Of a stretch of DNA of 64,000 nt, positions 1 to 13,417 are shown one piece after another. Numbering within the stretch: the stretch's first letter is position 1; each line of letters opens with the position of its first letter. The DNA is from Penicillium oxalicum (Eukaryota > Ascomycota > Eurotiomycetes > Eurotiales > Aspergillaceae): contig NC_064655.1 in the NCBI RefSeq assembly GCF_001723175.1, forward strand, positions 3,348,001 through 3,412,000, written 5' to 3'. The notes under the pieces are model-generated. The model worked only from the letters and a program-made list of their open reading frames with translations, was not told the DNA's origin and searched no databases. Both the position numbers and the translations under genes were made by a program.

Positions 1-943
1 GTCGATGCTGGTCAACTTGGCTTTAGATGCGCTTGATGTAGCGTGAAGATCGACAGCCCGGAAGTAATTCTTGGATAATCAAGATTCAAAGCGGAATGAA
101 GGTAAGTAATAAATGCTCGCTTTAGTCCAGATTCGATGAACCACCAAATGAGAGATTCACCAGACCCTTTATAGTGGCGATGACGGGCGCAATCTTGCGG
201 GAGGACTCGTGGTCAGAGAAAGGGACAGAGGCAGCTGAAGCCTCCAAGCTCTTTCTTTGACGAGATCGACATCTCCTATTTTTTTTTTTCGTTGCTCCAT
301 TCCATCGTGCTCTTCCTTTCCTGTTCTTCAGCTGCGGGAACGGTGGACCCTGTTATGCCAGGAACTATCGAATTTGTAATCTGCGCGCACCGATGCGTAC
401 ACCATGACTGGCTCGCTGCATGATCGCGGCTGGCCCCCCCCCCACAACTTGTCTTTCCACGCTCGGGCGAAGGCGGGCTACCAGGTTGCACGGATCCCGC
501 GCCATCAGCAAGGACCTCGGAAGCGTGTACCCAATCGGACTTGCAGACAGCATACTTACTTTTTTTTTCCCGCTAAATGTGATGTATCACTATCACTTTG
601 CGAAATCGATAAATCGTTTAGAGGAAAAACAAAAGATGATGTGTTGAACAGCGATTGAGGAGGGAGATATTGCATTTGGGCGCTCCCGGATGCTGGTTGA
701 TCGACGCTATTGAACGTGGGACAGGGAAGGATCCTTGTCGATGCTACCGAGATGAATACCCATGTACATGCTGTAGATCGATCGCATAGGTGAAGCCTGG
801 TCTGGTTGAAGAAATAGGGATCTTTTGAAAAAATAATACGAAATAGGTCCTCATCGTGTCTCTCCCCCCGCTTTCACTCTTTGGTGATGTCGTACTTGGT
901 ATGCAGGGAATCTTCTTTGTGACGACATTGCAGATCATGATTT
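1..943. other. Intergenic left edge, no gene seen
   Basis: Only short overlapping frames without family features are present. It holds the 3' flank of the minus-strand regulator gene. Positions 855-889 closely match 9079-9112 in the MFS gene promoter (see findings). Confidence 0.6.
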
Positions 944-3369
944 TTATTCTTTGGAATTGGTATTCAAGGGGGAGTTCTGCCGCACCGAGAGCTCGGCCAT
1001 GGCACTTCCCCAGAGGCCTAACGCGTGCCGTCGCTCCACGAGCTGCAAGACCTCCACCATGAACGCTCGCTCGGGACCCCCGTCAGGAAAGGCTTCCCAT
1101 GCGACTCGGGTAGGAAATGCAAGACGATTGATCATGTTCCCCGGAGCCGTGAGAATGTAGTAAGCCAGAGTCCGACAGATGCCACAGCCGAGTTCGTACT
1201 GCTCCATAGGCGTGACTCGGTCCGGCCGGGTGTCAATACTCGACAGAATGAGTCGCACCGCATAGTAGATACACATCGTCTGTGCCAATAGCAGATTGGG
1301 ATAGACCAATCTCGTAGGCGTGTAGATCTCGCCGGTTCGGAGGCTCCGCCTTCTGAAAATCGGGAATCCTTGGGTTTCGGTCTGGACCACTTCTTCGATC
1401 TGGCCTTGCGAGTACTGCTCTACCCACTCAGCGTACCACTGCTGGAAATTTCCCATGCATTCACTGATGCCATTCCACAAGGCCGCTTGCTTTACGACCA
1501 CCTCCTGAGCGCTCATCCTGCAAGCCAGCTGGCTCTCCTTGAACTCGTCCGACTGGGCTAAGAGGCCAGGGATTTCCGTCGCGACATCGAGTAAATGATG
1601 CAGGATATCCTTCTTAGTAGTCCCGGCCGACCATGGCACTGTTTTCCACTCCTCACGCGCAAGAAAAGAAGGCTGACGTGCCGCCAGTGCTCCACCGATC
1701 TGGAGTCATTAGCCGCTGCTCACGTGCTTCAAAAAGCGTGGGAATGACTTACCCAGTAAGGTCGTAGTTCTGTGAAAAGGAGATGTTCAACTCCATACAT
1801 GTGATTTTCAGGGCCTCGGTGCTCAATCAAGCGAACGGCTCCTCGCACATGGGCAGGGACCCCGCTGTTGGTCGTACGCTCCACACTCTGGTGCTGTGAG
1901 TAATCGGCGACAAGGAACGTTCTGCGACCTTGCAAGAGGGCAGTGGAAAGGCGGAGAGCGGGTTCAAACATACCTCAAAAGCAAGCAGCAAGGTCACTGT
2001 GACAAGTGTCGATTCTGCTTTCGATCGCTCGGGATCTACCAGAGCATCTTGAAGGGCACGAAGCACTCGAGGATATAAGCGGAAACCCGACGCTTCAACT
2101 TGCGGGTTCTGGATGGATCGACCAAAAAAGGCCACCGAGACTGCCTCGAAGGCATCTGACATCAAGGGCGAAAACACGCGAATGCCCGCGGCGGCACGAA
2201 GTGCACCGGCACGACCATGTCTCGAATCCACCTCGGGGGCAAAGGCATCGACAAACCGTTCCACGAAGACATCCACGCTCGATCGTTGGAGATTTATAAT
2301 TGAACCCACACCGGACGAGGCGGACGAGTCAGAACTGTCCCCCACGGAAAAGGCCTCTCCAAATTCACTCGCATCGTCGGCATTGGTGACAGGATCGTTG
2401 AAGTGGCTTTCGGGACTCCCGTTTCTCGATCGTGTGCGAAGGGGAATAACCGTCAAACGTGATACATGGTCTTCGTAGGCTGTAGCGCATCCCTGAGCGA
2501 TCCGAGGTTCGGTGATACGAGAAGCAATTGGACATCCGACTCACCTTCGTCATCTTCCCACGGGCCAACTGAAACCACAGTCTTCTTCAAGCCGCTTTGT
2601 GCAGTTCTGATATCGCGCACCAGTGAATCGACTACACTCAGCGGCGCAGATCGAATGGATTCAAACAAGCTTTCAAGTTTATCCAGCCGCTCCAAGTCTT
2701 TGGTTTGCGACTCTGCGGATTGGGAGAGAGATTTGTTAGTATTGGCCTCCCGGCAGAGGCAGTATAGCGGACATCAGTGTACGCACTGTCTTTTTTCTCG
2801 TTGATGCGCGCTCGGAGTTCTCGAATTTCCAAGCGGAGGTTCGTGATTTCCTCCGCTTGGCTGATCGGACGGGCGTCTTCGTCGGGGACATCGTCATACA
2901 CACATTTGGACGGATATCCATGCGCGCAACACGCATGACACGGTTTGACTCGATCACACTATACGCGGTTGAAGTAATGCCAGTTAGCGTCCGTGGTCCG
3001 GGAACGATTCTCCTCATTCGACCATTTGCTTTTCCACCCGTCAAGAAGAAGCTCCTGACAAGCTCACAGCCTCGCAGACCCCCCACGCTACCGTGAAAGA
3101 AGTTCTATTCTTGAACATCGGGAGGTCAAAGGAGGAAAGGGGGGCCTCAAGCTTTGGTGGAACAAAGGGCAACGGCCGGGACGGACGGTTCCTCCCGTGG
3201 CGATCTGAGCCCATGACGTTTTGGTGTCATGATGTTGGTCTTTTTCCAATGCGAATCTCTTCCGTACCTTTACTTTGCGGGCCCGGCAAACCTTACACGA
3301 CCGTGACTGGCGGGGGGCAGCCCTCTTGACTCGTGAGTTGGCGGCAACCGGGGGTGAATTAAGGGCCAT
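944..3369 (-). CDS. Zn2Cys6 fungal transcription factor (Fungal_trans_2 type)
   Basis: Nuclear DNA-binding regulator, target unknown. Six exons inferred: 3369-3268, 2958-2787, 2712-2545, 2479-1974, 1893-1753, 1699-944, giving about 614 residues. The reading frame is kept through all five joins (introns of 309, 74, 65, 80 and 53 nt). The binuclear zinc cluster is split by intron 1: Cys25, Cys28, Cys35, Cys41, Cys44 and Cys53 (CX2CX6CX5CX2CX8C). A short leucine/charged coiled-coil-like segment (EEITNLRLEIRELRARI) follows, then an acidic Ser-rich linker and a helical C-terminal half containing the motif AHVRGAVRLIEHRGPE, which is typical of the Fungal_trans_2 (PF11951) regulators. ATG 3369 is chosen because it is the nearest start ahead of the cluster and gives the basic N-terminus usual for the family. 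The first intron is long for this genome, so an additional small exon cannot be excluded. The neighbouring DNA on both sides is gene-free, so no target pathway is suggested. Confidence 0.85.
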
Positions 3370-6300
3370 GGGAGCGCACGTACGGAGCAAACTGGGGCAA
3401 AAGGAAGAAAGAGGGAAACACCGTCGAGCCAACGGCACGACGAGAATCAGGGGCACCAGATTTGCATTGTGGGTGTCCGAGATCTGCCAGATGACGAGGT
3501 CCGACGGTGGGAACCCATGGGAGGCCACCTTGACAGGAGGCTAATGAGAAGACATCCAGTCTCAATGAAGGACCTGATCCAAGCGCCACATTTTTTGTCA
3601 ATTCCGCGATTTGGTCGGTTTGGTGGAGGAAGCTTGGAGCCCAGGATGGCCTCTGATAGGATCTGGGTTGGGGGGGGCAGAAACACTTGAACTGAGACTG
3701 GCAGCTCCGCCCGGATCTCCGAGAAGCTCTCGCGATTGGCGTCCGACGGAGTCGAAATGATTGGAACCGTCCAACGGTTAAATGTCGGTCGCTCAAAAAG
3801 GCATTCCCACTAGAGAGGAGCGCGCCACACGAGGGTGTATGATATGGTACTCGGTGGTTTAGTATAGTCCCAGCAGGTAAGACATCGCCAACAGTAACTG
3901 ATTTGGCCAGTTCAGAACTCCCCGCGTGGCGATTCCTATGCCGCATTGATGCGGTCAGTCACTTTGACAGCCGCGACTAGGCTCCCAAACGTGGGAAACT
4001 GGAAACAGTGTCAATGCAGAGACAGCTATGACACTTTCGAGTCCTCCAACCGGAGCTTTGATTTTCCCCTCTGCTGAATCTCTCGTGGATGGCCTGAACT
4101 GTGGGCTAAAACTCTCCTAGAGAATTTACGAATAGGCTGGACGTTCGAGATGGCTGGCTTATTGTGATTGGCGATACGTCCTCCATGGAAAGCCCTCCTT
4201 CGCTTCTTTACCCTCGAGCCTTACACCGATGTCGATGTGCTGTCCGTGCTGTGCATTGCCACGAGAGGTTCGAATGTGCCGGCCTGCAACTTTACCTAAT
4301 GCCCCAGCTCGGCAATTGAAATCGAGCACATGAACTCAGACTTTACATAAATCGTACTTACTTCATGTATTTCATCCCCGTCATGATGGATCAAGGCGCC
4401 GAGCTATGCCCAGTACCCGAGTAATCGCAGAAACCCACGACCATTTCGAATGCGGGCCGACCAAACTCTCATTTCCAGGACGTGAGTGAAAGATCATGTG
4501 ATCACGGGTCTGCCTCCGTGCCGGCGCCATTATGCAAAGGTGCCCCATACAATCTCCCATGCGGTCAAGGTTCGATGTCACTGCGTCCTCCATACATACA
4601 CTCAATGACGGAGCTGAGTGGATCGAGTGTCTGCAATTTAATTTCTTCTTACAAAAAACCCTTCTTTGATCCTTGGTCGGGTTCTGTTCGGCCCTTGCTT
4701 CGACACTCGTCTGTCCTTGCAGCTGGACCTTGTATGAGTAAATGGCTCATGCGGCCTATGCCATCAACTCACGGATTGGCCATGTCATCAGTCACCGATG
4801 CAATTGGTTCTCAAGACAAAAGTCGGATGGCTCTTCTGTGAATCCCCGTGGAAGCAAGGAGGGGGATGTGTGTAGAAGACTGGGCTTCGGTGCCGTGGTC
4901 GAGATCCAACGGTAGACTGCGTGAAGGGAGAGAGTTGCTGGGCTGACGAGTCATCTGTAGAATGGACAGTATCACGTGGACAGGGCCAGCGAGATGAGGT
5001 TCGACCGGCTGGATCTTCTCTCTGACGTAAATTCCGTGTGCAAAATTGTATATTTAGTATACCGTATGATATAAGGGACAAAGCGTAAGCTGCACACGTA
5101 TACTCTGTCGTTGTCCATGCATTCATTTGATCAAGTGAACCGCTTGTTCAGTCAATTGGAATATCCGAGTCTCCACCTATGGAGCTTGAGGCTGAACGAC
5201 GATTGCAAGCGGTACCCGGGAATCCATCGTACTAGAATTGATTGGGCAATCTACCGGGATCGTGAGAAAACTGAATGCCAACGTCTATCGCAGGATGCTT
5301 AGGTGGGCCACTGAAATTCGATATTGCCATTTTAGTACACTGCAATCTTACTGAGCCGTGTAACGACACTGTATATCGGGCCCATGTTTCGTGGTATCTT
5401 GGAAAGAGACTGCAGGCTCGGTTCTTTTCACACTTTCCATTTTCATTGTGGACTAGAGATTCATGTTCGAAACTGATTTCAATGCTGCCGACGATGCCGT
5501 TCAGTGTCAATCAGAACCGTCTTGCTCTATATTAACACTTATCTACCTCCACGGGGGACTCAGGCAAGTCGATATGGATGTCCCTGCCATTCATTCATAT
5601 GGACTCAAGTAACTTGGAAGCTGTCTCCATATCTCATTCATCCTCTACAGCACAGCGCGAGTTGATTTTTAGCTGATGATTAACACATAGGCATCTGCTG
5701 TTTCATACTCAAGCTCCTTCAATGGGCCCTTCAGCCTGAATGCTCTCACTACCCTTATAAACAGAGGTATAACCGCCTATATCCGCTAGGTAAGAAACTC
5801 TTCGGCATCCGCGAAAGACACATCTTTCACCGGGACATGCATACAACATCCGTGCATATTTGTATGATAGCCTCGAGTAGAAATTCGCTTGTGCCTTGAT
5901 GTACACCTCACCGGTGGGAAACCGGAGGCGCATTTCTAAATCCTGCTTGGGGCTTAGCAATTGGCTAGCTGCCAATGGATTACTACCTGGTGGCATACCT
6001 TTATGCAAACCTGACTTTTCGAAATCTGCTTCAATAGTTTAGCAGCCAATAGGCATTGCCCGAACATTCAAGGATACAGGCGGGCACCTGGGTGGATGTC
6101 CCGAAATTGGTGCGATCAACCTTTCCACTTGAGTTCCCACGAACCCTCCGCAACATTTGAAACCATGGTTACAACTTGCTAAATCGTCGTTCAGCCGGAG
6201 TCATGGTCACCCAAATTCCCCGTAGCATATCTCATCTCCCGCGGCGAGATGGAAACAGTGCCCGTGCCCCAGCTTGAGATCGATGCCTAGTTGAAGGCAC

Positions 6301-9300
6301 TACATATGACGAAGCTACGATATATTCTGTGCTCAAACGGGGATCATCATTACGCCGAGATACATTCCAGGGCTACCACCCACTCGCATAAACGAGCACT
6401 TTATGACGGATGGAACTGCCAAGAAGTGGAACGTCGAGATTGTGCGGAGCGGGACTGAAATTCGGCGATAAAGCTCTGGAGTCCGCCCTGTCTGTGCTTA
6501 CGATGGCGTAACAGCGGTCGCGCAACAGTGGGCACGGACTCCGGGCAAGGCAAAGCGTCTCAATAGTATTTTGACAAGACCTTTTCATCATTCCATCCCA
6601 ATTTCACGGGATCTGTGTACCCGAGGAGCAGCTACTCGTGGAGGTCTGGCCTCTAACTAGTCCCTTGAGGATGTCTGACGGGGGCGCGCCTTCAGCTTGC
6701 CTTTCACCTGGCAACCCGTTCTAGCATGGGCGCCTGTGGCTCTACTGCATTCGCTGCAGCTTCACCCATCTCCGTCTTGTACCACGGCTGTCCGCCTTTT
6801 ACAAGTCAGTCTTTTGAAAGTGCGGTGTCAAAAATCTTGCTCGTGTTCGCGGCAATGAGACAGGCGAAACGAAATTGATATAAGAAGCTCACTCGGTGGA
6901 GGAAAGACCCTCAAATCAAAGCCTTTGTCCCTCCATCGCCACCCTTTGCTGTGATAAGCGAGTCAAGGCACTGGTCTTGGACTCAAGACCACTGCTGGTG
7001 GCTCTGGGGCAGCGCTCTCGGATGCTTTGATGATAGAACGTCTTATTTTTGGATGATCCAATTTCAAAAAAAAAAATGGTAGCAAATACTACATGAGGTC
7101 TTCGATGTCGCTGACGGTCTGATATGAGTACACTTCACCGTGAGCCTTTCTTCCAATCAATCTCATCTGGGCTCAGTAAACGCAGTCCCCAACCGCTATC
7201 CTTAGAACATTAAGGGGATGATTGAATTTCATGCTGGAGGGTAGCTCAATGTTGTCGTGGTGGTTTATCTGCTGGTGTGACCATGACCCTCGGAGGAGAT
7301 AGGGCGCTCAATAATAGAGGAAATGCACTATTGCTGCATGGGAGTAGTGGTCCGGTGCTCGTTAACCCAAGCATGGCGGGGTCCTGGAGGTCTGCCGATC
7401 TTTACCCTCTCTGAATGCTGCTTGTGAGACGTCTAGGATAAGCAGCCCAAAAAGATTTGGTGAGAGGTTGACAAACTATCGAGGAAGACTGGTGCTATTT
7501 ATTTGGATGAGCTCATCAAGAGATAGCCGAGGTCAGACATGACTCTGGCACTCGATGATTCACCCATCAGGTCGTGAGACTAGTTGAGCATGATCATCAC
7601 GGACCATCATCGCTCAAGAAGGAAGGCCCATGACTTTCCGTTCAGTGTTCAATACTTTGTCCCCGCCTCCACATCCGTTGTGACCCCACCCTCTGCGAGT
7701 GTCCCATATTTAGGGCACTTCACAGTGCTTGCTGTCTGGCCAACTGTTCTATTTGAGTCGGAGAAAGTGCGAGAATGGGTCGGAGCCAAGTGACCGGGCT
7801 TGTCGGCAGAGACTTAAAGGCAATGGGTGGCTTGAGGAGCCCAGTCTCGCGAAGATTCAAGCTTCGTGGGCAGGATTGCCCGAAAAGGGAAAGCCGGATG
7901 CGCGTTTGGCCGGGAAGCTGGTCATTTGCGGGGACACACCGCGGGGGCACAAAAAAGAAGAAAGCAGCCAGGCGGTGATGGTTGTGTTTGGGGCAAGTGG
8001 AGTCGAACTGATCAGCACCCCCGATTTGCCTTTCGGATTTCCTCCAGGTTAGAACGTGTGATCGCACGAATGCCGAGTAGGTGAAGCTTCTCATCGCCTT
8101 CGGGTCAACCGAGCTTGATGATTTTGAGTTCTCGGCCGACCCCTTTGACCAAGATAGCCGCCGACTGGCAGGTCCTCAGCTTGCTTCGATCACGACCGAC
8201 CGCAACTACTCGCTGTTGGTGTGGGCAGTCCGCGCCGGATGATATACACGCACTCGAAGGTATTTATACTCTTGGCGCCTTCTGCGTCCCTCTCGGCTCG
8301 AACTCCGAGGTCTAACCTCTGGATGGGATCACCTGTTGCCCTGCGGCTTCCTTGGTATAGGACAGAAATCGCCTCTACAGTCCCCTCGAGAGGAAACCGT
8401 GAATTGTGGTCATGTGCCGAGGAAATCACCATCGTAAACACACGGATCAACTCCGATGGTCGACCAAGCACGGACCTGAACATAAACCCAAAATGTTCCT
8501 CTCGCAGGGACCGCTTGACGAGATCCTCTTCCCCGGACAACTTCCGTGGGGGAAGACTGGAAGGGGGGCGAGAGGATCAAACTTTGCAACTGCAGCTAGA
8601 CCCAAGTATACAGTGTGCGCCCACCGTTGAGGGAGTGGCATTTTGACTTTCTGAACCATGATCGCTTTCCCTTCCGTCTTCGCGGAACTTGGTATGACTG
8701 ACTGCAGCCACCTCCGCACGTCCGCCGTGGGGGTGGAGGAAGGCAAGGACCCTTTTGCTCGCTTCTCCAGAGAAGCAAGTCGATGACAAGGTTGAGATCC
8801 GTCTGGCCCCACGTGAGTGGAGTGAGGTGGCCATGTGCTTTGATTGGCTCGACCATCGCGCTACCTGCTCCTCACCTTCCTAAAGCCTGCAAAGCCCCCC
8901 ACGCAGCTTGTTCTTCCCCGGCTTATTGTCGCTACTGGTGGAGTCCTCTGGAGCCAGCAAATACGGGGTAAATGGATCCTCTCGCGGTACAGAGAGCAGT
9001 TTGAACCAGCCGTCAGGGCTTGCAGCAGGCTTGCGGGAGGCTGGACCCAGTCCCCATTGGCATGAGAATGATGGAGACCGTGTCGCTCCCCCGCTTTCGC
9101 TGTTTGGAGATGATAGCCACGACGGTGACCCTGCGTCGGGCACAGCAACCCCTCCCGTCATTGATATAAAGCGATGCAATTCCGAGAAATGATCGGCAGC
9201 TCTTTTGACGTGGAACGAGAAAGCAGACTACTACCTGAACGATATTCGAGGGGTGTGTCCTTTCCTGATCTTCTCTGCATTAAAACCCTTCTCGTTTCCC

Positions 9301-9368
9301 ACCCTTAAACGACCCTTGATCTTCGTCGACAGAGAAGATTGGATTCTTGATACCTCACTCCATCCAGG
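3370..9368. other. Six-kb intergenic region, no convincing gene
   Basis: Many overlapping open frames of 60-140 codons occur on both strands, especially 7.6-9.2 kb, but none shows a family motif, a plausible splice chain or a frame that stays open at a natural start. The right end holds the promoter of the MFS gene. Confidence 0.55.
9164..9171 (+). promoter_or_regulatory. Candidate TATA box of the MFS permease gene
   Basis: A TATAAAG string lies about 200 nt ahead of ATG 9369. It is the only TATA-like string close to this start. The position would imply a 5' leader of roughly 150 nt. No transcript evidence. Confidence 0.35.
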
Positions 9369-11084
9369 ATGGTTACGCACGAGATGGCGAACAGCACAGG
9401 TGTCCTCTCCGACATGGAGGCCATGGGCATGAAGGCCGACATGACTCACGAGGAAATCGTTCACCTGACCGAATTGTCACCAGAGGAGAAGATACTCGAG
9501 AAGAAGCTTTTGCGACGAATTGATATACTGATCATGCCGCTCGTCGTTTTAGTTTATCTGTTGAATTACATTGATCGGTATGCTCTGCCCTTGACAGTCA
9601 GCCGCTGCTGCAACAATCAACACCAGACGGGTCGGCACATGAGGCTAATGATGATGATACTGCAGAAATAACTATGCGGCAGCAAAGCTGCAAGGTCTGA
9701 TTGGTGATCTCGGCTTGACCATGACCGAGTATCAGACGGGATTGTCGATTCTCTTCGTGGGCTATATCCTGATGCAAGTCCCGAGTAACTTGATGCTCAA
9801 TTATATGGGCCGGCCGTCACTGTACTTGGGCTTCTTCATCACGGCGTGGGGACTGGTCTCTGCCTTGACCAGCCAAGTGAAAGGGTATGGGTCGGTCGTG
9901 GCATGTCGCTTTCTTTTGGGTCTCGTCGGTAGGTGTCTCTGTCTCGTCCACGTCACCCCGCTACCAGACGTTCAAGGTTGCTAATCTTATCCTGGTCACC
10001 AATAGAGGCCCCTTTCTTTGCTGGTGTCCTGTTCTACCTGTCCAAGTGGTACACCCGTAAGGAGCTGGCGTTCCGTATGAGTATTTTCTACTCTGGTTCC
10101 CTTATGAGTGGCGCCTTTGGAAACCTTATCGCGGCGGGAATTCTGAAGGGACTCAAGGGCGACCGCGGTATGGCTGCGTGGCAGTGGCTGTATATCATCG
10201 AGGGCACGATCACTGTGGCCGTCGGCCTTGTCATCTGCTTTATTCTTCCCGACTTCCCTGAGACATGGAAGCTGCTCAGCCCTGAAATGCGCAGCGTCGC
10301 TGTGCGTCGCTTGGCCATCGAGGCCGCCGAGGCCGATGTCGATGAAGCGGGTGGTATCTCGCAGCTGAAGGGCCTCAAGATGGCCATGACCGATATCAAG
10401 ACCTATGTCCTGGCTCTGGGATACATGTGCATCACAGGCGCCGCTGGCTTCCAGAACTTCTTCCCGACTCTGACGAAGACCCTGCACTACAACGACACCA
10501 TCTCTCTTTTGCTCGTTGCGCCACCATACATCTTCATGGTCGTGTACAGCCTGGCGCACTCTCACCTCTCGGACAAGATGGGCAAGCGCTTCTGGTTCCT
10601 CGTGTATCCGATCCCCATCTCCATCATTGGGTTCATTCTCTTCTCCACCACCACGGGATTTGCTCCGCGATATGTCTCGCTCTTCTTGATGATGTTTGTC
10701 TTTACGCAAAATGCGACCATCTACTCCTGGATTGCCAATGCTCTGCCCCGCCCGCCCGCCAAGCGTGCCGCTGCCTACGCCTTCATCAACTCCATCGGCA
10801 ATTCGGCCAGTATTTGGACACCATACACTTATATCGAGTCCGAGAGCCCCAAATTCTGGACCGCCATGGGGGTCAACATTGGCCTGCAGGTCTTGGGACT
10901 GGCTTGCGCGGTTTTCATGTACTTCAACCTGCGCATGTTAAACAAACGCCAGGAGCGTCTGGAGAACGAGGATGTCCAGTTAACCGACAAGGAGCTGCGC
11001 CGGCTGCAGATCACGGCGGAATTGGAGGGCATTGACATTGCCGCCGCAAGACGCTTGCAGAAAGGATTCCGTTACGTGCTCTGA
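9369..11084 (+). CDS. MFS permease, allantoate/nicotinate (DAL5/TNA1) family
   Basis: Predicted plasma-membrane proton symporter of the anion:cation symporter family, whose known fungal members carry allantoate, nicotinate, pantothenate, biotin or related carboxylates; the substrate cannot be told here. Three exons: 9369-9577, 9666-9928, 10006-11084 (introns 88 and 77 nt), about 516 residues, normal for the family. The joins restore the family motifs LLNYIDRNNYAAAKLQG at the end of TM1 and FLLGLVEAPFFAGVLFYL at TM4-5. The N-terminus is cytosolic and acidic (TELSPEEKILEKKLLRRID). About twelve hydrophobic segments follow in two groups of six around a hydrophilic loop near residue 260 (RRLAIEAAEADVDEAG). 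The C-terminus is a charged tail rich in Arg and Glu. Two in-frame ATGs (9369 and 9384) are close together; the first is used. No regulator or catabolic enzyme lies next to it. Confidence 0.9.
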
Positions 11085-11771
11085 GAGCCGACCGACATAG
11101 ATCTGTATACGGTGTAACCCGGACGAAGCTAGCCATTTAATTTTTATGACACTTTCTTCAACGCGACCGTCCTTCATGTACATTTCTTTTCAAGGTGCTT
11201 TGGGCTTGTCAATAATGCCTCAAAGCCACGCTTGACCCATTGCGAATCGAGGTGCTGCCCACTTTCGCAGGAAGTACCGAGGACACCCCGATCCGGCCAG
11301 AATACCAGCCGATGAGTCCATGACTCGTCCACGTGGAGTCTTGCGTGAGTATGAGGTACACCATCCGAAACTTTGGATCGCGCGTCGTCCCACAAGTAAT
11401 GGATTACCTGTTTGTGTGACTGAAGGGATCCATAGAAGAACACGGGTCTCTCTCATACCAATTTCGCACCCTCACTTCTTCCCCAACTTCATTCCGGCTC
11501 CTATTATTAATTACACAACAAGATTTCCAACCTCCAGTATATCAGTTAGCACTATCACTCAAGTCAACCATTGAGTATGTGCCCTCCCTCTCTACCAGGC
11601 CCCTTGTGATTAAACCATCTTTCCTTCTGCTTTGGGTTCTGTTTCACCTTTAGTTCTGATCATCTTGCTTCACAGTTGACCAGTCTCGTCACCTTTACCC
11701 TCAACTCACCAACGCCCCCAGAAGTCCACACGGCCCACGCTACGCACGCACCTCTCGAGTGATCGACAGCC
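11085..11771. other. Intergenic, no gene seen
   Basis: This stretch holds the 3' flank of the MFS gene and the pyrimidine-rich 5' flank of the IF1 gene. No RNA gene or repeat was recognised. Confidence 0.6.
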
Positions 11772-12604
11772 ATGCAAGCCCTTTCGCGCCCACTCCTCCG
11801 CACCCCATTCTTTTTCTCATCCTCCGTCCACCTCCTCACTCGCTCACTCACAACCACTTCCTCCGCCATGGCCGCAGGCGACACTGGTGCTCCAAGAGCC
11901 AGAGGCTCGCTTGCAGAGTAAGTGGCATCTCACCTCTGAGCTCTTCCTTCCCGCTTCTCCTCCGTTCACAGAAAAAGGAAGCTTGTCTGGCGACCGGGTG
12001 GGAATCTCACTCATGACGTCATTGATCGACGGAGAGGCGGGATGTTGAATCTGGGCTCGTCCCCATTCACAGAAATGTACCTCGCTAATTAGCGACTTTC
12101 TTAACGACTTGACAGGAAGGACACATTTCAGCGTCGTGAGGCGGCGCAGGAGTTGATGTATATCCGGCAACATGAGATGGAGAAGTAAGTGACTCGTATT
12201 TGCCACTCCGTGTTCAGCTTTCTTTTGCACCATTAGAAAACCCTCGGTCATTGTCTTGCAGTCGAAAATCTAGGGATTAGAGCCATTTTTGGGACGGGAA
12301 CAATCTCCTCTAATCAGAAAATCATCGCACTAGGATCGAACGATTGCGCGCGAAAATGAAGGAATCTCAGAAACATATGGCGGAATTGGATAAGCATTTG
12401 TACGTTCCAGCCCTTCTCCCATTCCTGTGCCCCTCTTCTTTCCATGTTGGATTTCACTTTCTTTCGTTTTTCTTTTCTCTCCTCTTTGGCGAATTCTCTA
12501 CCGGGAAACTGTGCCTTCTCAACGTGTCGGTGGAACGATGTCAATATATCTAACTATTTCATAGGGAGGAATACTCAAAGAGTCAGGGTGGAGAGCAGAA
12601 TTGA
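11772..12604 (+). CDS. INH1: Mitochondrial F1F0-ATPase inhibitor IF1
   Basis: Small matrix protein that binds F1-ATPase at low pH and stops ATP hydrolysis. Four exons: 11772-11917, 12116-12184, 12334-12399, 12565-12604; introns 198, 149 and 165 nt; about 106 residues. The N-terminal 30 residues are rich in Ser, Thr, Arg and Leu with no acidic residue, a typical mitochondrial presequence. The mature part has the IATP-family layout: a Gly/Arg-rich start (GDTGAPRARG), then the inhibitory helix (DTFQRREAAQELMYIRQ), then a basic coiled coil (ERLRAKMKESQKHMAELDKHLEEY) for dimerisation. All three joins keep frame and restore the family pattern, and the donor sites are GTAAGT, GTAAGT and GTACGT. The gene is intron-rich for its size and so invisible to simple ORF searching. 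A second ATP synthase gene (epsilon) lies 50 kb away on the other strand; no link is implied. Confidence 0.9.
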
Positions 12605-13417
12605 GTTAACCCAGAGGGGAGGGATACCTATCACCGTATCTTGGAAGAGATAATTTTATATTCCAGATTCAGAATGGATGGACCTAATTCCAGGCTGCTT
12701 GTCTTTACTTAAATCGCGCCGGAAATTCAAGAATTGTGAGACCGCCAAGTCTCGATACTGCTTCCAGGGTTAGATCCATTATCATCCACATTTTTGATAC
12801 GCAGTCTTGTCTCGCAAAATGTTTCCAACTTGAGGGAGGTACTGAGGTCAGGACAGGTCGGCGGAATGATTCAACTTAGAGGAGGATTCTTGATCGAGAC
12901 AAAGAGCGCCTGACTATTAACCAAAATGCAACAAGTTTAGTTTTGCTGGTTTGAAACTTAAGATGAACGATCGGTACTTCGTCTCATTCTAGCTTCTGGC
13001 GAGGACTGTTTTGTCTGGATGAAGAAAATCTCTTCATGGACAGCTCAAAGTGTCCTAACACCTACGTGATAAAGGTTAGGGTTCTTCTGCAGGTGCTTGA
13101 CATACTTGAATAATACATTGGAGCGAATACTTTGCCAGCGAGGAAAGTCAACGTGTGATAAAATGAGATTTAATAATCAAGAAAAATCGATGACGGTGTA
13201 TTCTATATTTATGAAAAGTAAACATAACGCCGCGACCTCGTGGACTGACAGTTGCTAAGTCCACGCTGCCTAACACATGCAAGATGATAGAAAAAGAAAA
13301 GTCTCGTGAAATCTCTATCTGAAAGCCCAAATTTCACCTTGACTTTCATTCCTTGACAGAACGGAGGGAGGAGGAACGAGAAGAGTAGAAGAAAAGAGAC
13401 TCTTTCCCAATCCTCGA
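12605..13417. other. Convergent intergenic, no gene seen
   Basis: Shared 3' flank of the plus-strand IF1 gene and the minus-strand ABC transporter. The sequence is AT-richer than its surroundings and holds no recognisable gene. Confidence 0.6.

Noticed and set aside
7584..9192. Many overlapping open frames of 70-140 codons on both strands
   Set aside because: No family motif, no consistent splice chain, heavy overlap between strands; best explained by GC-rich non-coding DNA.
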